Assembly (NCBI GenBank): GCA_950097015.1
Contig: CATNEN010000038.1
Location: 3,183,501 to 3,247,500, forward strand
Source: Macrostomum hystrix
Lineage: Eukaryota > Platyhelminthes > Macrostomidae
Reading direction: 5' to 3'
Length of the DNA stretch: 64,000 nt
Part shown: positions 13,301-25,300 of the stretch, in pieces
Layout of the letters: every line of letters starts with the position of its first letter
How positions within the stretch are numbered: position 1 is the stretch's first letter
Notes under the pieces: model-generated
Database searches by the model: none
What the model was told of the DNA's origin: nothing
What the model saw: only the letters and a program-made list of their open reading frames with translations
Made by a program: the position numbers and the translations under genes

Positions 13301-16300
13301 TGTTGATTCGCTAGTAAAATCAGGAAGGCTGAATCGTTACAAAACGCACATGTCAAGGGCCTCGATTCCCTAATTGAATATTTAAAGTATAGTTACAGGC
13401 TTACAGCTAGATTGTAGCTAAACAATTAGTTCTGTTTATCAAATCGGTTCAATTTAGAGTATCGAAACTGGAATCCATATCAGTGAATTTTGGTACATAC
13501 AGTATTATTGGCATAGCACTCATGTGTTTTTGCAGATTGAACATGGCACTTGAGGGGCCGGTTGATAAGATAGGATACATCAGTAGCATTTATTCGATAT
13601 CGCATAGCTATGGCAGGCGAGCGTTTGTGCGCTGTCCCGTTAAAACAACACTAAGCGGTGTAGATCAAACAATAACAATGCACAGATAACATTCTCTTAT
13701 CATCCGATTTGATTATATAAAATAGTAGATAGTAGTAAAATCATATAGTAGATAGAACTAAAATGCTTAGTCAGAAATCATTCGCATATCCAGTGACCAG
13801 ATAAGACTTGCACTTGGCACCGTTATAAACAATGGGACTGCTTCACTGAAGCACCATTGGAAACAATGGGACTGCCTCACTGAAGCACCATTGGAAACAA
13901 TGGGACTGCCTCACTGAAGCACCATTGGAAACAATGGGACTGCCTCACTGAAGCACCATTGGAAACAATGGGACTGCCTGGGTCATTACTGGGTCATTGA
14001 AGGATCAGGGGAGGTAATTACTGGGTCATTGAAGGATCAGGGAAGGTAATTACTGGGTCATAGAAGGATCAGGGAAGGTAATTACTGGGTCATTGAAGGA
14101 TCAGGGGAGGTAATTACTCGGTCATTGAAGGATCAGGGGAGGTAATGACTGGGTCATTGAAGGATCAGGGGAGGTAATGACTGGGTCATTGAAGGATCAG
14201 GGGAGGTAATTACTTGGTCATTGAAGGATCAGGGGAGGTAATTACTGGGTCATTGAAGGATCAGGGGAGGTAATTACTGGGTCATTGAAGGATCAGGGGA
14301 GGTAATTACTCGGTCATTGAAGGATCAGGGGAGGTAATGACTGGGTCATTGAAGGATCAGGGGAGGTAATGACTGGGTCATTGAAGGATCAGGGGAGGTA
14401 ATGACTGGGTCATTGAAGGATCAGGGGAGGTAATTACTTGGTCATTGAAGGATCAGGGGAGGTAATTACTGGGTCATTGAAGGATCAGGGGAGGTAATTA
14501 CTGGGTCATTGAAGGATCAGGGGAGGTAATTACTCGGTCATTGAAGGATCAGGGGAGGTAATGACTGGGTCATTGAAGGATCAGGGGAGGTAATTACTCG
14601 GTCATTGAAGGATCAGGGGAGGTAATGACTGGGTCATTGAAGGATCAGGGCAGGTGATTACTGGGTCATTGAAGGATCAGGGGAGGTAATTACTCGGTCA
14701 TTGAAGGATCAGGGGAGGTAATGACTGGGTCATTGAAGGATCAGGGGAGGTAATTACTGGGTCATTGAAGGATCAGGGGAGGTAATTAATGGGTCATTGA
14801 AGGATCAGGGGAGGTAATTAATGGGTCATTGAAGGATCAGGGGAGGTGATTACTGGGTAATTGAAGGATCAGGGAGGTAATTACTGGGTAATTGAAGGAT
14901 CAGGGAGGTAATTACTGGGTAATTGAAGGATCAGGGAGGTAATGAATGGGTCATTGAATATCTAAGCAATTTCAGAAGCAGTTGAATGCTGGTCGCTAAC
15001 TAGCACCTGTTAAAAATGATAAACGACAGGGGTCAGTGACGCACCCAGGCGAACATAGAGTGTGTGCTACTTGCGTGGCATTGGCTGCTATATCAAACTA
15101 ATCAGTTCTGAAATCAGTGGTTAGGCACTAAGGAAATGAAGAGTGAGAAAATAACTTGCGCGCTAAGAAAAACTAACTACTGGAAGGCACAATGCAACAG
15201 GAACACAGCAATGCTACTTCGCACCAATACTAATCCAATGAATTACTAGATAAAAACTGAATGATTATTTATTGGAAAGGATAGTTTTGAAGCTGAGAGA
15301 ATCACTTGAAAATAAGGTTGAAATTTTTTAATTGGGAAAACATTAAATGATTGTCACAGTTTTTTATATAGGATTCTTTCGGAACTAATGGGACACTTTT
15401 TAAACTAAGGGGATCCTATTGAAACTGATGGGATAATTTTGAAACTGATGGGATCATTTTGTAACTGATGGGATAATTTTGTAACTGATAGGATCATTTT
15501 GTAACTTATGGGATCATTTTGAACCTGATGGGATCATATTGAAACTATTGGGATCATTTTGAAACTGATGGGATAATTTTGAAACTGATGGGATAATTTT
15601 GAAACTGATGGGATCATTTCGAAACTATTGGGATCATTTTGAAACTGATGGGATAATTTTGAAACTGATGGGATAATTTTGAAACTGATGGGATAATTTT
15701 GAAACTGATAAGATAATTTTGAAACTGATGGGATAATTTTGAAACTGATGGGATAATTTTGAAACTGATGGGATAATTTTGAAACTATTGGGATCATTTC
15801 GAAACTATTGGGATCATTTTGAAACTGATGGGCTCATTTAGAAACTGATGGTTCATTTTGAAACTGATGGGATAATTTTGAAACTGATGGGATAATTTTG
15901 AAACTGATGGGATAATTTTGAAACTGATGGTTCATTTTGAAACTGATGGGATAATTTTGAAACTGATGGTTCATTTTGAAACTGATGGGATCATTTTGAA
16001 CCTGATGGGATCATTTTGAACCTGATGGGATTACCTGATTGGACGATGTTGAAATAGATGAGATCCTTACAGATCTCCTATCTGAAACTCCCAGTGAAAT
16101 AACTCACGCTCTGCAAGAGAAATCTTTCTCCATCGGCATGCCGCAGGCCCTGCAGATGCGGTGCTGCGAGCAGGGCGGACCTGGCCGCCTTCGGCACCGT
16201 GCCTGGCGGCCCAGGATTTGACGGATCGGCCTTCCAAACAGCTTCAATTTGCAGCGGACTAGTTAGGTCGGCCTCGTTATTCTGAAAAATTCGGTTTTAG

Positions 16301-19300
16301 GGCAATAAATCCAATATTCCCAAAAGATTTCCTCAAACTTTTTAGATTTAAAGTTCTAAAATCCCAATCCTAAAGGAGCCTTTAAAGATCCCAATCCCAA
16401 CGGTGTCTTCTAAGATCCCAATCCTAACGGTGACTTCTAAGATCCCAATTATAATGGTGCCTTCTAAGATCCCAATCATAAAGGAGCCTTCTAAGATCCC
16501 AATCCCAACGGTGACTTCTAAGATCCCAATTATAATGGTGCCTTCTAAGATCCCAATCATAAAGGAGCCTTCTAAGATCTCAATCCCAACGGTGACTTTT
16601 AAGATCCCAATCCCAACGGTGGCTTCTAAGATCCCAATCCTAACGGTGACTTTTAAGATCCCAATCCTAACGGTGACTTCTAAGATCCCAATCCTAACGG
16701 TGACTTCTAAGATCCCAATCCCAACGGTGACTTCAAAGATCCCAATCCCAACGGTGGCTTCTAAGATCTCAATCCCAACGGTGACTTTTAAGATCCCAAT
16801 CCCAACGGTGACTTTTAAGATCCCAATCCCAACGGTGACTTCTAAGATCCCAATTATAATGGTGCCTTCTAAGATCCCAATCATAAAGGAGCCTTCTAAG
16901 ATCTCAATCCCAACGGTGAATTTTAAGATCCCAATCCCAACGGTGACTTCTAAGATCCCAATCCTAACGGTGACTTCTAAGATCCCAATCCCAACGGTGA
17001 CTTCAAAGATCCCAATCCCAACGGTGGCTTCTAAGATCTCAATCCCAACGGTGACTTTTAAGATCCCAATCCCAACGGTGACTTTTAAGATCCCAATCCC
17101 AACGGTGACTTCTAAGATCCCAATTATAATGGTGCCTTCTAAGATCCCAATCATAAAGGAGCCTTCTAAGATCTCAATCCCAACGGTGAATTTTAAGATC
17201 CCAATCCCAACGGTGGCTTCTAAGATCCCAATCCTAACGGTGACTTTTAAGATCCCAATCCTAACGGTGACTTTTAAGATCCCAATCCTAACGGTGACTT
17301 TTAAGATCCCAATCCTAACGGTGACTTCTAAGATCTCAATCCCAACGGTGACTTTTAAGATCCCAATCCCAACGGTGGCTTCTAAGATCCCAATCCCAAC
17401 GGTGACTTCTTAGATCCAAATCCCAACCGTGACTTCTAAGATCCCAATCCTAACGGTGTCTTTTAAGATCCCAATCATAAAGGAGCCTTCTAAGATCCAA
17501 ATCCCAAATATGACTTATAAGATCCAAATCCTAACCGTGACTTCTAAGATCCCAATCCTAACGGAGTCTTTTAAGATCCCAATCATAAAGGAGCCTTCTA
17601 AGATCCAAATCCCAAATATGACTTATAAGATCCAAATCCTAACCGTGACTTCTAAGATCATGGGATCCCTAGTTAAAGTGCCAGAAGCCAAACCAAACAA
17701 TGTTACCAGTAATAATTTCTGATCGTAGGCCAGCCGGAGGGTGAACTGTTCAGCCGTGGACTTAGTCACAACCAGCGTATTGTTTGGCTCCAGATCTAGC
17801 AGCTGAAATCTTGGCCTAGCCAGGCCCGGCCAGGTGTCGATAAAGAACTGCACGCGCAGACTGTAGGCCAGACTGCTGCCCGGTGGCAAAGCGGGACTGC
17901 GAAGTGACCAGCGATTGATTTGAAATGATCAAATCAGATTCTAATATCAGTTAAATTTGATACGAATCCCTAATCAGTAGCGCCTTATCCCTATAAGCAT
18001 AGGAACACACTCACACAAGGGGTACATCTGCTTTGACTTTCTTAAGTTTTAGTCAACCAAAAAAATTTAAAACGAAACCCTAAATCTTAAACCTAAGTCC
18101 GAAATTGGCAAACCTAAATCTTAAATCTAAATCCTTAACCTAAAAACTAAATCCTATATCAAATCTAAAACCTAAACCTAAAGCGTAATTCTAAATCTAA
18201 AACCTAAAACCTAAAACGTAATTCTAAATCTAAAACCTAAACCTAAAACGTAATTCTAAATCTAAAACCTAAACCTAAAACGTAATTCTAAATCTAAAAC
18301 CTAAACCTAAAACGTAATTCTAAATCTAAAACCTAAAACCTAAAACGTAATTCTAAATCCAAAACCTAAAATAGAAATCTAAAATGAGACATTTTTAGGT
18401 CCGAAATCTAACAGCTAAAACTAAAGTAAAAAACCGAATCACTTACTCTTGAATCTAAACAAAGAATCTGAAATCCTCCACTGAAATTTAAAAGCCAAAA
18501 CTTAAGTCCAAATCTAAAAACGCAATCCGAACAACTACCTCGACATCTAATTGTTATTACCACATGACTAGTCAAGCAGAATAAAAAATAATCAATTAAA
18601 ATGCTGTCGGATGACTTCCCTATTAAATGAGACAGATATAACTGTCTTTCTCTGCCTTTGCCTCTGTCCCTACCTATGCCTCAAACTAAGCATACCCTAA
18701 GGAAATATATGATTCAGAGCGAATAATTGGTTTAGGGAAGAAAAACCCGAGTTAATCAATAACACGCCATTAGTAGCTGTTTACTAATGTTTACGGTACA
18801 TGAGCACTAGCAGAGCATATGGATCTAGTCACACTAAAATTCTATTCCCAACTCAGACTCCTGAGTCAACGGACAGGAAGTAACACTCTTAAGATTTGTA
18901 ATAGATAATCAGGTAGATTCGTGAAAAGGTAGATAAATGGACAGGTGGATAGATAGGTAGATAAATTGACAGCTAGATAGATAGGTAGATAGATGGACAA
19001 GTAGGTAGATGGACAGGTAGGTAGATGGACAGGTAGATAGATGGACAGGTAGGTAGATGAACAGGTAGGTAGATGGACAGGTAGATAGATGGACAGGTAG
19101 ATAGATGAACAGGTAGATAGATGAACAGGTAGATAGGTGGACAGGTAGATAGATGAACAGGTAGATAGATGAACAGGTAGATAGATATTAATATATATAG
19201 ACGCGGGTAGAGAGAGGTGAACACGGGTTTTCAGGTAAGCTTGGCCACAAAAGCCGTGAATATTTTTAGATTAGTGAAAGGAAGGAAGCGAGCCGGCAGG

Positions 19301-22300
19301 CTGCGCATTGGACAGAGAGTAGAAAACTGTGTTTCGCAGTAAAGTAGTAAGACACCCGAGTTGCTAGGGCGGCGGTGGCGGGATTTCATTGGTCGTGTGG
19401 GCAGACAGCATTAGGAGTCAAACTGGGTATCAAATTTCAACTGCGAGAATAGGAGAAGAAATCACCCAGATACAACACCCTAATACTCTTTCAGTATTTC
19501 ACAATGCGATGCTCCGATTCTAGCTGAGCAGCCACTATTACTCACTCACCGTCTCGACTCCTCTTCTGTCTCTTAGCCTCACTCAATGTGTCTCAGCCTC
19601 ACTCAATGTGTCTCAGCCTCACTCAATGTGTCTCAGCCTCACTCAATGTGTCTCAGCCTCACTCAATGTGTCTCAGCCTCACTCAATGTGTCTCAGCCTC
19701 ACTCAATGTGTCTCAGCCTCACTCAATGTGTCTCAGCCTCACTCAATGTGTCTCAGCCTCACTCAATGTGTCTCAGCCTCACTCAATGTGTCTCAGCCTC
19801 ACTCAATGTGTCTCAGCCTCACTCAATGTGTCTCAGCCTCACTCAATGTGTCTCAGCCTCACTCAATGTGTCTCAGCCTCACTCAATGTGTCTCAGCCTC
19901 ACTCAATGTGTCTCAGCCTCACTCAATGTGTCTCAGCCTCACTCAATTCAATGTGTCTCAGCCTCACTCAATGTGTCTCAGCCTCACTCAATGTGTCTCA
20001 GCCTCACTCAATGTGTCTCAGCCTCACTCAATGTGTCTCAGCCTCACTCAATTCAATGTGTCTCAGCCTCACTCAATTCAATGTGTCTCAGCCTCACTCA
20101 ATGTGTCTCAGCCTCACTCAATGTGTCTCAGCCTCACTCAATGTGTTTATAAAATAAATTAAGAACACACATCAAGACTACACACAATCGCAGGTGAATT
20201 ATAAACAGTGCCAGACTCACCCCAGGATGGTCCGATTCAGCAACACCCGCAGCTGCACATCTGCCAGCCTTGTCTGAGGAATTTTGACTGGCTGTGCGTC
20301 GACGACTTTCAAATCGAATTGCACCACATATCTGCAAATGGTGAAGGTAGACTTTTTATTCGAGTTCTGCAGAGAAAAGCATTGAGCAATCTGAAATATG
20401 TTTGGTAGCAAAGAAATCATAGATAGCAGTGGCGAGAAATATTGCACGAGGATCGATGAATAGTTATCTGATGACTAGGGCTTGTAGCTTAGTGGTTAGA
20501 AACCTCGGACTCACGACTTGAAGGTCGGAGGTTCGATTCCCGACATCAATGGAACAGTTTGTGTCCTTTAGCAAGACACTTAACTCTGCACTGCTTCAGT
20601 TCACCCAGCTGATTCATTGGTAGCAGCATCAGATGGGGTAATTGAGACTGGGTGTAGCATCCCAATTATTAAGAACTAAATTCTATAATTCTAAGAATCG
20701 AACCCCCGACCTTCTCGTCGTGCGTCCAACGCTCTAAGACCAGGCTTGTCTTACCTGGACGGATAAAAGTACACCTTGCCGCTGTCCTGCCTGGGCGCCG
20801 CAACAACCAGATCCGGCCGGCCGCTGGCGTCGAAATCGGCTCCGGGAGACACCGACTCGCCGAATCCGGCCGCCTCGGTGTTGGCCACTAACTGGCCGAG
20901 ACGTGGAGCTCCGTCGCGGCCGCCTTTGAAGACAGCGACTGCGCCGCCGCCGCCGCCGCCGGCTAGAGGAGCCCCCACGGCGAAGTCTTCGAAGCCGTCG
21001 CGATCGACGTCGCCTAACCGGGCCAGGGACCAGCCGAACCGAATCTCAAATTGTCTCGCGCTGTTGCACAATCTGACTAGCTGCTGCTGCTGCTGCTGCT
21101 GATCAGAGTTTGGCAGCCTAGTCTGAGCTTCAGCGCCGTCTAGAACATCTTCACAGGAGGGAAAGCTGAGCCGGTAGGTAGCGTTGGCATTGTCGGCGAT
21201 AAACTGACAAATTGGAGATAGTAGACAGTTCTTCAGGGAGTGCGATCAATCAATCACAATTTGAATGAGTGACTGTTAACCTGTGTGAGCCCTGTGAATG
21301 AGTGACTGTTAACCTGTGTGAGCCCTGTTAATGAGTGACTGTTAACCTGTGTGAGCCCTGTGAATGAGTGACTGTTAACCTGTGCGAGCCCTGTGAATGA
21401 GTGACTGTTAACCTGTGTGAGCCCTGTTAATGAGTGACTGTTAACCTGTGTGAGCCCTGTGAATGAGTGACTGTTAACCTGTGTGAGCCCTGTGAATGAG
21501 TGACTGTTAACCTGTGTGAGCCCTGTGAATGAGTGACTGTTAACCTGTGTGAGCTCTGTGAATGAGTGACTGTTAACCTGTGTGAGCCCTGTGAATGAGT
21601 GACTGTTAACCTGTGCGAGCCCTGTAAATGGTGTGAACTCAAAGGTTTTTGAAGACAAAAACATGAATCAATGTTTGTTCGACAGAGCTCAGTCTGAGCC
21701 TTTGACCGTCAGTTCAGCAACTCTTATCTCTCTTCTCTCCCCAGTTACAACGGCGCAGTTAAACTACTTCAAAGTTAACATGTTAGCTAGTTCTCGCTAA
21801 CTAACACTAATATTATTACAAGTTGAGCCATGAAAATTTCTTCTCCTAGTAGCAAATCAGCTACCCTGCCTATTTCCGTACAGCTGCGCAGTTAAAATAT
21901 GAGCTTCCACTTCCACATGGTGGCCCAGTGACTTTAGATTTTACCAGCGCAACACGGGAAGCTGCATTCAGTGAATGCTTTAATTGAAATAACATCGTTT
22001 AGACACTTCTGATTGCAATTTGGAAACAGAAATTCGATCAGACATTTACTAAGCCAGACAATCGCAGTCACTTGTTCACACAGTCGCATGTGTTCACAGT
22101 CTCATGTGTTCACAGTCTCATGTGTTCACAGTCTCATGTGTTCACACAGTCTCATGTGTTCACAGTCTCATGTGTTCACAGTCTCATGTGTTCACAGTCT
22201 CATGTGTTCACACAGTCTCATGAGTTCACAGTCTCATGTGTTCACACAGTCTCATGTGTTCACAGTCTCATGTGTTCACACAGTCTCATGTGTTCACACA

Positions 22301-25300
22301 GTCTCATGTGTTCACACAGTCTCATGTGTTCACACAGTCTCATGTGTTCACAGTCTCATGTGTTCACAGTCTCATGTGTTCACACTCTCATGTGTTCACA
22401 CAGTCTCATGTGTTCACAGTCTCATGTGTTCACACAGTCTCATGTGTTCACAGTCTCATGTGTTCACAGTCTCATGTGTTCACAGTCTCATGTGTTCACA
22501 CAGTCTCATGTGTTCACACAGTCTCATGTGTTCACAGTCTCATGTGTTCACACAGTCTTATGTGTTCACAGTCTCATGTGTTCACACAGTCTCATGTGTT
22601 CACACAGTCTCATGTGTTCACACAGTCTCATGTGTTCACAGTCTCATGAGTTCACAGTCTCATGTGTTCACAGTCTCATGTGTTCACAGTCTCATGTGTT
22701 CACACAGTCTCATGTGTTCACACAGTCTCATGTGTTCACAGTCTCATGTGTTCACAGTCTCATGTGTTCACAGTCTCATGTGTTCACACAGTCTCATGTG
22801 TTCACACAGTCTCATGTGTTCACAGTCTCATGTGTTCACAGTCTCATGTGTTCACAGTCTCATGTGTTCACACAGTCTCATGTGTTCACAGTCTCATGTG
22901 TTCACAGTCTCATGTGTTCACACAGCCAGTCAGGCGCACAGTGCAGCAGACTCACCCGGCCGTGGCCGCCGTTCATGTACACATAGATAGCTCCTAAAGT
23001 CCAGAAGGCGCCGCTGTCACGCTTAGCCGACAAGTCGGCAGGCGCCGACACGACTAAGTCGTCCCAGCCGTCGGCATTCAGATCCACCAGCAGGAGGGCG
23101 TGCCCGAATCTGCCACCGAAGCTGCCGGGTCCGCGGAGGGTGGAGCGCAGGACTGAGTCCGGGAAGCAGTTGATAGTGTCGAACCGATCTCCGGAGCCCT
23201 CGCGCCGGCACTGCTCGGCAGCGGAGCCGGCGACCCTGTAGAGTCTTACAACCCCGCTGAATTGTCTCGCGTTTTCACTAGCCTCAGCCTCAAAGCTGGC
23301 CTGATAATCGGCCATAAAGTCGCGATCAAAGGACACCGACTGGATCATAGGCTCCGGCGGGCAGGGCGCACCTTCGGCTAGATCAAAGGTGCCATCGCTG
23401 GCGCCGCCAGTGCCGAACAGGCGATCGCTGGTGGCGATGGCAAAGCCGGCGCACGAGTAGCTGCGCACCTTGTAGTGCAACAGGCGCCTATAGAAACTGT
23501 CCAGCTGGGCACCAGCTACTGTAGTCTCGTGAGACTTGCGCTGCAGATCGGCATAGCTGGAATCAAAGCCGCCAGTGTACGAGTGGCCCCAGAAGGTCAC
23601 GGGAGGCCGGCGGACCTCGCTGTTTGAAGTCTGAATGGCAGGTTTCCATTTTTATTTAACCAACCCGAAAGGAAAACAACTTATAACTTAGACAGGTTGT
23701 TTTATTGCGAGAACACTTAGTTCCATAGACATCTCAGGCCTGGAACTAGATTATTGAAACTAAAAATTAGTTCAAGCACAAGGAAGCCTGTAGAATAGTA
23801 AGGTCGGGAGTTCGAGTCTCAGTCATTGAGAGACAATGAGCAATGGCCCATCATTTGGTGACACTAGACCCGCAGCCGGCGAGGAGGCAATTCTGCCCAT
23901 TGCGCTGACTCCTGAGCACACACGCACACAGATACTGTACGCAGGCATACGCTCACACAGGTGTGTACATCTGCCCTGACTTTCTCATCGTCAGGCAGTT
24001 TACATTCTCACTGTGCCTTGGAGGTTGGCCCTTAAGACCGTAAACTGCACTACAAGCCACCAAGCCTTCCCTCCGCGGTTGCGCCCCAAATGACGGTGGC
24101 CTCGCCGAGGAATCGAACTCAGGGACCTTGGTGCGAGAGGCAAACGCGATAACCTCTCTGCCTAGTGCTTTAGCTCACCCTACAGTAAAACGCTAGAAAT
24201 GTAAGTGGATGCGGCAGTCTCCCCAGTCCATGGACTGAACAGCTGTGCGCAGCCTGTGCCACTGACTCTACTGGGCTAGGTTTATTCTCTAGCGGCCTAG
24301 AACCCAGTGCTAAGTTCCAGACCCAAAGCCGAGCGCCTCACCGATGATACCGTGCTGCTGAGCCGAGACTCGTTGAAAGCCGACATGAAGGCGGTGCCGC
24401 CGAAACCCAGCAGCAGGTAGGGAAAGCCGAAGGCGTAGGCGCTGCCGCTGGCATCTGGCAGGGAGGCAACGCTGGAGCCGAACAGCATGTTAGGCATTGG
24501 TGTCAGGTGATTTCGAATGAGTTTCGGCATGAAGGTGACGGCGCCCTGGCTCAGGCTGCCAGCGCTCGGGTGGTCCGGTCGGAGCAGGAAGCACAGGCCG
24601 ATGCCGTCAATACCTTGGGAGCTGGTCAGGCGGGCGCGGGGATCGCAGACTGCCACGTTGTCGCTCTCACCGCTGCCGCTTCCTGAAATGCGAAAATTGT
24701 TCGCGATGATCGTTTAAGTGACATGAGGAATGATAGAGTACCCTGCTCACTCAGTCATTGACTAGTCTATTAGGTCCTCTGTACTTCAACAGACTACAGG
24801 CCAATCTTGTAGTTAAGGGGTTAGGGGGCACACGCTCACACAGGTGTGTACATCTGCCCTAACTTTCTCATCGTCAGGCAGTGTACACTTTCACTGTGCC
24901 TTGGGAGGTTGTCTCTAAAGGGCGTAAATTTCACGACAAGCCCCCAAGCCTTCTGTTTGCGCCCCAAATGAATGTGGCCTCGCCGCCGCGGAATCGAGCT
25001 CAGGGACCTTCGTAAGAGAGGCAAACGCATTAACCACTCTGCCACCGACCCTCATAGTAAGCAATTATCACAGTATGCGATTCTTTACCCATCTTTCCAC
25101 TGCCTCCGCCTCTGCTATAGAAGCTGGAGGCAATGGAGAAGCCCAAGTTGCTGATGCTCCAGTCGCCCAAGTCCAGATTGACAATCTGGTTGATGCCGCA
25201 GCTGAGGCCATCCAGGTTGCACTCAAAGAGGCCACCAAGCCATGCGCCACCCTTTATGGGCATATTATTGCTAGATCGAGGCGCTCCAACATAGAGCCTT

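Noticed and set aside
16348-17722. 336-residue plus-strand and 268-residue minus-strand frames (SKIPILTVT / IGILEVTV)
   Set aside because: 27-bp minisatellite inside an integrin intron.
18060-18410. True telomere tract
   Set aside because: Not TTAGGG, irregular, and placed within an intron.
22013-22997. 325-residue frame (CVHSLMCSQSHVF)
   Set aside because: 16/18-bp minisatellite in intron 4; no protein family resembles it.
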